A stretch of 64,000 nt of DNA, from contig VZDJ01000662.1 of assembly GCA_008694505.1 (NCBI GenBank), positions 310,001 through 374,000 on the forward strand, in the 5' to 3' direction. Position numbers and translations under genes: made by a program. Source of the stretch: Cyanoderma ruficeps (Eukaryota > Chordata > Aves > Passeriformes > Timaliidae). The notes beneath the pieces were generated by a model. It did no database searches and was not told the origin of the DNA. It worked only from the letters and a program-made list of their open reading frames with translations. Shown here piece after piece: positions 49,150 through 57,290 of the stretch; positions within the stretch are counted from its first letter, which is position 1, and every line of letters starts with the position of its first letter.

Positions 49150-49320
49150 TTAACAAAGGATAACAACTAAAATAACTATAATAACAATAAAAACAATGAC
49201 ACTAAAATGAATGAGATCTTTGACCTAACTAGCAAAAAGAATATTAACAACTACAAGCTTTTCCATGTTACTTCTCAGCTGTGAGAGCTGCTTGTAAATT
49301 GATTGAGAATGGTCAGGCAG
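49150..49320 (-). pseudogene. Probable env transmembrane-subunit remnant
   Basis: Just upstream of the polypurine tract, one minus-strand frame reads about 31 codons beginning 'LPDHSQSIYKQLSQLRSN', one in-frame TAG, then a strongly hydrophobic segment of about 20 residues ('FSVIVFIVIIVILVVILC') and a stop at 49150-49152. A polar helical stretch followed by a membrane anchor at the far 3' end of the provirus is where the Env transmembrane subunit ends. The frame upstream also has a stop a few codons before LPD. No fusion peptide, immunosuppressive region or surface subunit is recognisable. The call rests on position and hydrophobicity, not on a confirmed homologue. Confidence 0.45.
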
Positions 49321-49900
49321 ATTCATACAAACTCAAGTTCAAAAGTCCTTGCACACAGAACAAAAAGATGGTTGCAGTCTTGATACTGGTTCACTTCTGT
49401 GTGGTTACTTCTTCATTCTCGAAGCTGTCAGAGGTTCTGCGCTTGACATGATTCCCATTCTCTTCACAGGAATTCACCTGTGTTCTGTTCTTACAGAGAC
49501 ACAAACAAGCTCTTTCCCTTAGATTAGTAAAAAGACGTACCTTGATGGAAAATGCACAACTCTTGCTCAAACTTAAAATCTATTAGAAAAAGTTTCAAGT
49601 ACAACAACTGAAAATGTTTCAAATAACAAACAGTTCATAACTGTCAACAACAACACATGTAAATTTGAATGATTTCCGATTACCAAAATGTTATTTCATT
49701 GTTCCAGATTCTGCAACAGCCGAAAAACTTTTCAGTGAAAATCTTGGCATCCTTTCTCGAGCAAGGCTCCCAAGTTCACTCCAAAAGTCTGTTCAGCTGT
49801 CATTGATGAGGTCAAATCATCAAGTCAAAGTGACTTGTACCTAATTTTTTGGTGCAGAAAACATCTGGATTTGTTGATGCATATCTCCTCTAGTTAAAGT
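49321..49900 (-). other. Unassigned internal part of the provirus
   Basis: About 580 bases of ordinary composition between the env remnant and the AT-rich filler. All minus-strand frames contain many stops and I recognise no retroviral motif. It could be decayed env. Confidence 0.4.
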
Positions 49901-50593
49901 CAAGGTGTGGCCAAGACCCAGCTTTATCTAGAGTGATGTCCTTTAATACATTTTTAAAACAAAGCCTATAAAAGTAGTAATTATAAAATGCTTAAACAAC
50001 TAAAAAAGACTATAAAAAGAATCTTAGAAAGTATCATGATACATATCTTTTAGCTAGTTACAAAAAGAGATGTTAAAACACATATAAAAATCAACTACAA
50101 ATATAAAAGTTAACAATCTCACCATACTTATTACTTAAAACTTATTATCTTTAACTTACTTATTTTAACTTACTTATTATTTTAAACTTAACTTAACTTG
50201 CTTATTACCTTATTTATTATCTTAAAACCAAACACAAAAACTCTACAAAATGGCTTACAACTTATAAAAATCACAATGTGGAAATCTTGTCTTCTTCCAT
50301 TCACAAACAACTGACACATCTCAGTGTTTCATCACAGCTGTTTCCATCGAAGTCATCTTATTTCTAAGAAAAAACAACTAAACTTTGCAAATTAGATTAG
50401 CTTATTTTAACAAACCTTACACTTAAAACCTACATACAATAAAACTTAAATTTATAAAATATAAATCTATTATTACTTAAACTTTATAAATCTTAATCTT
50501 AAATTCAACTTATATTTAACAAATAAATTAACTTAACTTATACTTAAACCTAAAACAAATCACATAAAAATCTTTTCTAATATCAACAAAATG
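49901..50593. other. AT-rich degenerate repeat filler inside provirus
   Basis: About 690 bases of very AT-rich sequence with loosely repeated 'aacttacttatt' and 'aacttaaa' units, densest at 50115-50225 and again at 50400-50570. On the plus strand it is strikingly poor in G. It sits where protease and polymerase genes would lie and carries none of their motifs. Confidence 0.7.
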
Positions 50594-51146
50594 CTAAAAC
50601 ATGAATGCATTTCTTTTTGATTTGAGGGTTACTGGTATTTCAGGCATCTCTTCTTCTCCTGGATGAAGAGTGGAAATCTGGCACTTTTGTGCAGCACATG
50701 ATTCCTGTGCAGCACTTTTGCTGAAAGAAAGAATTGAGGAATCTGGACTGATAATATTAAAATGCTGCTTGTAGATAGAAATATTAACTTTGCCACTTAA
50801 CAAAGCAGCTACAAAGATGTGTTCTTGCTTCTGCATGGCATCTTGCAGTGGCTGCTGTAAACGCTGCAGCTTGGTTGTTTTGTTCAGCACAAGTGGCTCT
50901 TATTAACATTTCATCCATTGGGCTACTTTGAGGAAGCGTGGTTAGGATGGTCGTGGTGTGTGAGTTGGCATTTTTGAAAGCCAAGGAGCAAAACAGGTGT
51001 TTTTGAAGTTCTGATGGTATGTTTGAGGCATCCTCCAAAGCAGCTGCTAATTTGTCTATAAATTGTCCATGGGGTTCAGTGGCTCTTTGTTTTATGGTAG
51101 AGTAGGGTGCTGGCTTTTTTGTCTGGGAAGAAAAACAAAGCTTCAT
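50594..51146 (-). pseudogene. gag capsid remnant (C-terminal capsid domain)
   Basis: A 120-codon minus-strand frame (51146-50784) contains a sequence resembling the retroviral capsid major homology region: 'IKQRATEPHGQFIDKLAAAL', with Gln, Glu, Phe and Leu in the expected spacing, then 'LFCSLAFKNANS', matching the conserved helix in which Asn-Ala-Asn is common. An overlapping second frame (50890-50594, 98 codons) continues with 'QDAMQKQEHIFVAALLSG', suggesting a frameshift near 50850. The capsid C-terminal domain drives Gag-Gag assembly. I see no CCHC zinc knuckle downstream, so nucleocapsid appears lost. Frames just upstream (51150-51600) are broken but may hold the capsid N-terminal domain. 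Confidence 0.65.
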
Positions 51147-51638
51147 GTGCCAATAATTGTGCCAGCTGATGCATCTCTTTAGGACAGGTGCTGCACTTTG
51201 GATGTGGCACAGGGTTTGTGCCCTGTCAGTATATCTGAATGGATGACATAAAAAGAATTTTCTGCTGTTTGATGTTTGTTGGCTTCTTTAACAGCCAAAC
51301 GTTTCCATTTCTTCTCAGAAATGAGAACTGTGAAGGTGTCAAAGGCAGAAACAGAATGCTGACAGTCAGCTGGTCAAAGAATGTACTGAATAATATTTTT
51401 TGCTGCTTTTAATCGAATTCCACATGTAGAAACAGTCTGTTTGGTTTTTAATTGGTTTTGCTGGCTCAAAAGCTCAGCGAGCTTGGTTATTATTTGTTGT
51501 AATTCATTTGCACATTGCACTTTTTTTTCGGCAACCGCTGTATGTCTTGGGAATTGGAAATGGGACTTTCAATTTCTGAAATCTCTGAATTAAAAGTTCT
51601 GGGGGAGAGGACCATGTGATGCTGCTGTGGCGTGCTGT
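51147..51638 (-). pseudogene. Decayed gag region between tRNA-like half and capsid
   Basis: Stops interrupt all minus-strand frames, but short stretches read like gag. One example is a 'FDTFTVLISEKKWKRLAVK' type segment near 51280-51345, where the capsid N-terminal domain would lie. I cannot assign it firmly. Confidence 0.35.
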
Positions 51639-51674
51639 GAGAGCCTCATGCTCTACCGACTGAGCTAGCAGGGC
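51639..51674 (-). ncRNA. tRNA-Lys 5'-half-like sequence embedded in gag
   Basis: Read on the minus strand, 36 bases match the 5' half of vertebrate tRNA-Lys(CUU) as I remember it, with about two mismatches. It starts at base 1 of the tRNA (GCCC), carries the D-arm and a perfect RNA polymerase III A-box core (TAGCTCAGTCGG), includes 'GAGCATGAG', and loses similarity in the anticodon loop. No B-box or 3' half follows, so this is not a working tRNA gene. It fits tRNA-Lys(CUU) better than the tRNA-Lys(UUU) used by the adjacent primer-binding site. The TAG in its TAGC is the stop codon of the 257-codon gag frame. Confidence 0.7.
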
Positions 51675-52438
51675 ACTGCTGCCTCTGCCGCCGCTGATGT
51701 TATGTGCGGGGGAGCCCGCTCTCCCCCCGCCGCACGGGCGCTGCCACTTGCTGATTCTCGGGGCAGGGAGGAGGCTACGCCGCCTCGCTCCCGTCTCCGC
51801 CTTGCACTGCCTCGCGTTCCGCCTCCTTGCTGCATCACCTGGGCCAGCCCCGCTCCGCTCTCAGCCCCGCCTGCCTTCTCGGTTTTCACCACGCCCCCAG
51901 GGTCCGGGGGGTGCTCGGTCCCGTGACCGCGCTCAGTCCCGCCGGGCCGCAACGGAGGCACTTCCTCCGCCTGAATCGCATGATCAGGGACATTCCGGGG
52001 GGTCGGGCTGACTGAAGCAGAAACTCCCCTCATCGGCCGCGCACAAACTCCGAAAAACTTCACAATTTTAAAAGGCTTTTGGACTTGAAACTCTCTCGGT
52101 TCCTCCCACGCTCCCTGCAGAGCCTGGATGGCTGGTTCAACTGTTTTTTGTTCAGCGGAACCAGCTTGCAAGGTCTGTAAACTTTTTTCCCCTGCAACAC
52201 CCAGCTCCTGAGCGACTTTGCAATCTTCCTTACTTCTGGCCCACAGGGCTAACTGTTCTAGATGACTTCCCTTCATTTTTTGACCTCTCTTAGAGAGGAT
52301 ATTCAAAAGGAGCTGCACTGTGCTGCTCACATCGGCATTCATGGCTAATTCTGTCTCCGTTCCCCAGTGCAGCTTACCTTCTTCCACGGGGTAACGTTGC
52401 CGCTTTTTACACGAAACAGACGACCTCCGTGGTCTCAA
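51665..52438 (-). pseudogene. gag: gag N-terminal frame (matrix-like), 257 codons
   Basis: This is the longest open frame in the window, starting about 285 bases downstream of the primer-binding site. A second Met at codon 33 (52342-52340) begins 'MNADVSSTVQLLLNILSKRG', which looks more like a natural matrix start because betaretrovirus-like matrix proteins open with a helix of this type ('LLNILSKRGQKMKGSHLEQL'). Neither Met is followed by Gly, so there is no myristoylation signal. Residues 60-140 are mixed polar. From about residue 140 the frame enters CpG-rich DNA and becomes Pro/Gly/Arg-rich ('ARRRRERGG'). The stop lies in a tRNA-Lys-like half. Matrix would target Gag to the membrane; this product lacks capsid and nucleocapsid, so it is not a functional Gag. 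Confidence 0.6.
51690..52010. other. CpG-rich segment within gag
   Basis: Roughly 320 bases of high GC with many intact CpG dinucleotides inside an otherwise AT-rich provirus and region. It is open in the gag frame and, because of its composition, also in several plus-strand frames. It directly abuts the tRNA-like half. Confidence 0.7.
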
Positions 52439-52722
52439 CCTCTCTGCTCCGTATCTCGGTTCGGTCGTTTTTAGGGTCCCGAACCAAGTGGAGTCTCCAG
52501 TCCCGTTTTCAAACGAGCTATTCCACTTTTAACAAACTGATGCATCCAACAACCGCCTTTACGCGAATCCAGATCCACTACAGGGTCCAAACCTGCAGCT
52601 CTGCTTCAAAAATCTGCGCCAGGGTCCAAACCTGCCGCTCTGCATCAGACAACCGCATTTAAGCATAAAATCCCGGGTTCAAACATAAATCTTCATTTAA
52701 ACAATCCGCATTTAAGCGCAGG
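52439..52722 (-). other. Proviral leader with direct repeats
   Basis: Untranslated leader between primer-binding site and gag. On the plus strand a 26-base unit starting 'cagggtccaaacctgc' occurs at 52581-52606 and again at 52620-52646. A second short repeat, 'ccgcatttaagc', occurs near 52652 and 52707. Such repeats could reflect packaging-signal structure or slippage during reverse transcription. Confidence 0.7.
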
Positions 52723-52740
52723 GTCCCTGTTCGGGCGCCA
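52723..52740 (-). other. Primer-binding site for tRNA-Lys(UUU)
   Basis: The plus strand reads GTCCCTGTTCGGGCGCCA, identical over 18 bases to the 3' end of vertebrate tRNA-Lys(UUU) including CCA. On the minus strand this is TGGCGCCCGAACAGGGAC, placed three bases inside the 5' LTR as in retroviruses. It fixes the element's orientation and its primer usage. Confidence 0.95.
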
Positions 52741-52743
52741 AAA

Positions 52744-53214
52744 TGTTGCAGGGAGGCCCTGAGATAACGAGAGGTTGAGCCAGAGCAACATATGATCCGA
52801 CCAATATGGTTAATCACACATTCTCCGTTTATTCAGCTTAAGATGGCAGGTTATATACAGTTCTATATAGTTTATAATTAGAGCGACATTTCTATTGGAA
52901 TACAGCATAGAAAGAATGCAAACAAACACTGTTTAATTTTACTTTTAAGGTGGCTAAACGTGCTCACTAATAATTACTCTCAGTGACCTTCAGAAAACTT
53001 ACTATCTAGCAATGATACCTTAACACCTAATTTCTTCTGCGCCACAAGTAATTTCATCTGCGCAACAGGCTCCAGGGCCTCAGAGGCTTCAAGGCCTCAG
53101 AGCCTTCAAGGCCAAGGCTCAGCCAGACAGGCCTCAGCTGGGTAGTTCACTGTTTTATTTAATGTCTCATTCTAAGTACAGAATGAGACTCTCTCTCTCA
53201 GAGAATCTGCTACA
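52744..53214 (-). repeat. 5' LTR of the endogenous retrovirus
   Basis: 471 bp, TG...CA termini. On the minus strand a TATATAA box (52851-52857) is followed 17 bases later by AATAAA (52833-52828), so promoter and poly(A) signal lie very close together near the U3/R boundary. Compared with the 3' LTR it carries a 17-bp tandem duplication ('cctcagag' 'scttcaagg' units, about 53073-53110). Confidence 0.95.
52828..52857 (-). promoter_or_regulatory. LTR TATA box and poly(A) signal
   Basis: Minus-strand TATATAA at 52851-52857 and AATAAA at 52828-52833. The same pair is conserved in the other LTR at 48733-48739 and 48710-48715. Confidence 0.65.
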
Positions 53215-53220
53215 GGTATA
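53215..53220. repeat. Target-site duplication, right flank of provirus
   Basis: GGTATA, exact copy of 48620-48625. Confidence 0.9.
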
Positions 53221-56200
53221 CATAGAAATGTACAGGTAAAAAAAAAAGTACAGGAATAATTTTATGTCATAGAAATGTAGTTATATTTTATACCTATATT
53301 ATAATTGGAGACCAATCTTTTTATTAGAAACCTAAATTTAAATTGTTGTTTTGCTCAATTGGTTTAATCCTTTGAAGTTTCAGGTATTATACGAGAAAAT
53401 GCATACTTATTGTCCTGAATGATGCCCATCATTCACAGGGTGTGAATTGTCTATGGCAGTAGGGGATGTTAGAGACAATTGTTTATAGAGAATTAAAAGT
53501 GACAGCAGGAGGATAGCTGGTGTCAGTAAGTCAACTATGCCAACTCAGTTTTCCTCAGTGTACTATGAAATTATCCAGCTCCTTTGAATTACACACTGAT
53601 GCAGTCTTTGACTATCATAAATGAGCAGAAGGAATTTATTAAATTTCTGTCAGCTAATCTGCATTTTTAGAAGTGGATTATACTGCAATTATATGTGTAA
53701 ATACCATCCTACTTCTTTGCCATATCTTCTTTTTGCACATCTCTCCAGAGTTTATTATATTTTCTGCACATATGCAGGAAAACACTTTTCCTTTTGCAGG
53801 TAAGCGGGATAGAGGGTGTGAGATGGAAAGCAAAAATTATCAAAGCAGTAGAGATGGTAAGCAGTGATGGCTCTGCAGCCCTATAAATACAGAAATTTTC
53901 ACCTCAAAATGTGTAGCCATAGTATAGCTGAAGTGCAGAGATGCAGTTCATAATAATGTTCAGAGCTTTTGATTGGCTAAATTCAACGGAAGTCATGAAG
54001 TCTGTTAGTTCTCGAGCTGAAATACCAACAGGCTTCTGTGGATCCCATAAGAGAAGATAGGAGACAATTTTTTCAGTCCTGTAAATCCCTGAATCTTGAT
54101 GCTGTATATCACATAAATCTCTTAAGATCTAGTGGAAGAACCTTCTGCAGTACTTATTTTTATTTATGTATACAAGCAATTAGTTTAGATAATTTTTTTG
54201 ATAAAAATGCTTCCCAGACCAATACCCACCTGAACTTCCAAAGCACTAGGATTTTTACAGTCCTCCCTTCCCAGGGAACATTGATTCAAATTTTGATGTT
54301 CCTAATATTAATGCAACTATTAATATGAGTACATTTTCTTTCTGATCTAATATGTTAGATTATAAAACGTATTAGTGTCAACAATACCTAAATGATTATT
54401 TTTTTAGGGTTTGTTTCATTTCCCCTGATGGATGTGCAGTTAGGTCAAGAGCTAGGCATATTCTATGTAAGAGGTCACCAGTGACCTATGTGATTATTCT
54501 AACAGCTGGGCAGGTTTTTGCAGAGGGTGGTATTTCCCTGAGACTGGGGTTTTTTATTTGTGTGTGTGTAGGAGGCTTATATCGCTATATATTTCTTCCT
54601 TGCGTATGAATAAAATTTCTTATCTTTTTTTTTCCTGTATTTTTATACTAAAAAAGGCAAAACCATTTAGTTCTACTTCAGGAAATGGAACCTCTGCTCC
54701 CCAGTAGTTCTTTAAAGGTATTCTCTTACTATGTGGGACATAAGCTATTATGAATAAGTAGTACAAATTCTTGTCCTAGAGAATGTGCTAGTCAATGGTA
54801 AGATGAAACATTTTTAAGCCATTAATTGATTATTTTGATGATACAGCTCTTTTGAATATTGATATATAACCGATGATGTCAGATGATTGAATTCTGCGTA
54901 GTATGCACTAGCAATGACAAAGTGTAATGCTGAATAGGTTTGAAAAACCATTATGTTAATATAATCAGAAAGAGTATAGAGAGAATATTTCAGTGCCCAT
55001 TTAAAATGTTAAAAGTAGTATACAGTTAGGTGCTATGTCTGTACAATGCAGTGCTCTGCACAGATTCTTGGTCACGTTCAGATCCAGCTCTATGTTAATG
55101 AACTTTGTAGTTAGGGTTTTTTTGTTGTTTTTTTTTACTTATCTCAATAGAAATTATCAATTTGGATGCTGAGATATACAGACATTTAGAAAATGGTGGG
55201 TGTCATTAGTTCGTTGCAAAGCTTCAAAAATAAGGTACATGCCGTTGGTGCAAGCAAGTAGTCATATTAAAAAAGCAAAATAAATAATAATAATAATAAA
55301 GCAACCAAAGAAGTAACAACCCAAAATGTCTAATTTGTAAAATTTCATTCTCTTGTTTTAGTTTTATACAGAAAAGCAAGACAGTGAAACCTGAATATAC
55401 TACGGTTTCATTTCCTGCAAGCTAAAAAACGTAGTTGCTCCTCTGCTAACTAATATTCATATAAAGATCACTATAGGCTCTCACACAAATTATTTTAGTA
55501 AAATTGCTACCACCTCAGGTTTTCAAAACAATATACCACTGTGGATCATGTAGAACCATTGTGTACTTTTACAAAACAGTGTCAGTGACATATAGTCAAA
55601 GTTTTGTTCAGCAATAAAACTATGTTCTTTAGTGCATACAATATAATGAATTAAAAAAAATCAATTAGATAGATTTTTTAACAAAACAGACAATACAACA
55701 GTGCCATTCCCTTTTTTCACATGTATAACTACAGTAAGAATACCAAAGCTTTCTATAGTCTCTGGAAAATATCCTTTCAGAAAACAAGTTCTTTCAGTTC
55801 TCCCAGATCTGTGATTGATTAACTTTTTTTGAATTCTACTGTCACAAGTAAAATGTATTTACCATTATCCATTTTTTTGTGACCATTAATGGTGGCCTAA
55901 AAATCTAAATATTGTTTATAACAAGAAATAAACAAAAATAAAACCACCAGTACCCTCCTCCAATCAACCAAACTACAAAAAATGATACCTTAAGCTGTTT
56001 AAGTGGTCTGAAATTTTATGTTTCCAGCTTTCTACAGTTCCAATTAGAGCCCAAAAAGTAATACAAAAAAGTCCTTTCAAAGCACCATAAATCAATCTGG
56101 TGCCTGTTATGTGCTTGTAATTTTGCTTGCCAGAAAATGCATTTTAGAGAAGCCTAATAGGGGACAAACCACTGTTAACTGAAATTATAGGTTAAGAGAT

Positions 56201-56259
56201 AAACTGATAGTGTAAAACAGTTCCTTTTGAGGGAATATGATCTTCTACTTGGGTAGCAG
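53221..56259. other. AT-rich non-coding stretch, 3 kb
   Basis: No supported gene. A short (ATA)n run lies near 55283-55305. Open frames up to 96 codons show no known motif. Confidence 0.55.
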
Positions 56260-57290
56260 TGGGGCTGAGGCAAATGAAATGTGATTGTGCAACAGACTGA
56301 CCCTGTCTGCATTCCAGATACCTACCAAAGCTGCTCTATCACTCCCCTCATGTGGACCGTGGAAACAAGGATAAAAGCAAAGGTTTATGGGTCAAGATAA
56401 AGACAGGGAAAGATGACACACACCAACTACCATCATGGGAAAAACAAAATTGACTTAGCTTACTTTATTGCAAATCAAATCAGAGTAGGATAATGAGAAA
56501 GAAAACAAAAACCTAAAAATATCTTACCCTCTGAGCTTCCCAGGCTTAACTTTGCTCTCTGCCTCCTCCACTCTCCAGTGGCACAGGGGGATGGGGAATG
56601 GGTTTTGGGGTTAGATCATTGCATATCTCTGCTGCTACTTCCTCCTCACACTCTTCTTGTGCTCCAGTGTGGGGTCCCACCAAAGTTCTTCAAGAACTGC
56701 TCCAGCATGGATTCCCCATGGGGTCACAAGTCCTGCCAGAAAACCTGCTCCAGTGTGGGTTTCTTTCTCCATGTGGCAACAGGTCCTCCCAGGAGCCTGA
56801 TCCAGTATGGGCTTCACCCATGGTCACAGGCTCCACAGCCTTCTCTCAGGCACACCTACCTGCTACAGCAAGGATCTCTGTGGGCTGCAGGGACAGCCTG
56901 ACTCTCAATGATCTTCACCAAGGGCTGCAAGGGAATCTGCTCTGGCACCTGTAGCATTTCCTCTCACTCCTTCTGACACTCACTACCAACCCTGGTTGAC
57001 TGAAGGGCTTTTTCTCTTCTGTGATTTCATGCTTCTCTACTTGGGCCGCAATTTCTTCTGCATGATAACTTTTCTCTCCTTCTTAAATATGTTATCCCAA
57101 GGATACTACCAACGTTGTTAATGGGCTCTGTCTTGGTCTGTCGTGGGTCTATCTTGGAGCCAAGTGGTATTTGCTTTATTGAACCATGGGGGAAGATTCC
57201 TGAAGCTACTCATGGAAGCCAACCCTGTAGCCGCCTTCCCACGCTCCCCAACACCTTGCCATGCAAACACAATAATACAAGGTGTAATGA
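56260..57290. mobile_element. LTR-like avian interspersed repeat, copy B
   Basis: This is colinear with copy A at 15511-16170 and extends further right. Shared landmarks are 'cctaccaaagctgctctatcactcccct', 'aagataaagacagggaaagatga', 'tattgcaaatcaaatcagagtagg', and about 50-base units starting 'ctgctccag' or 'ctgatccag' (near 56697, 56743, 56795). The right part ('aaatatgttatcccaaggatactacc', 'gtctatcttggagccaag', 'ccatgggggaagattcc', 'ccttgccatgcaaacac') is absent from copy A. I associate this family with avian LTR retrotransposons from memory. Boundaries and strand are uncertain. The 107- and 118-codon plus-strand frames are repeat-derived. Confidence 0.6.

Larger units (their letters stand above)
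48626..53214 (-). mobile_element. Two-LTR endogenous retrovirus, class II-like, defective
   Basis: A 4.6-kb provirus on the minus strand. Two LTRs (454 and 471 bp) are nearly identical and lie inside a 6-bp GGTATA duplication. Orientation is fixed by the primer-binding site beside the right LTR and the polypurine tract beside the left LTR, and by TATA and AATAAA motifs read on the minus strand. Reading in the sense direction: 5' LTR, Lys primer-binding site, leader with direct repeats, gag remnants, an AT-rich filler, a probable env transmembrane remnant, polypurine tract, 3' LTR. No protease, reverse transcriptase or integrase motif was found. A complete provirus would be roughly 7-9 kb, so a large part is gone. 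Lys-tRNA priming plus a 6-bp duplication points to a betaretrovirus-like lineage rather than the Trp-primed avian leukosis type. Confidence 0.9.

Noticed and set aside
51639..51674. The possibility that the tRNA-like sequence is a functional tRNA gene or a tRNA-derived SINE.
   Set aside because: Only the 5' half is present, with no B-box, no 3' half, no terminator-like T run in place and no SINE tail.
51697..52015. Plus-strand frames of 62-104 codons opposite gag.
   Set aside because: Antisense shadows of the CpG-rich part of the minus-strand gag frame, rich in Arg/Pro for compositional reasons.
55243..55262. 'gttggtgcaag' here, near 30303 and near 26233, recalling mariner inverted-repeat ends.
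   Set aside because: Only about ten bases match, there are no paired inverted ends or TA duplications, and the bodies differ.
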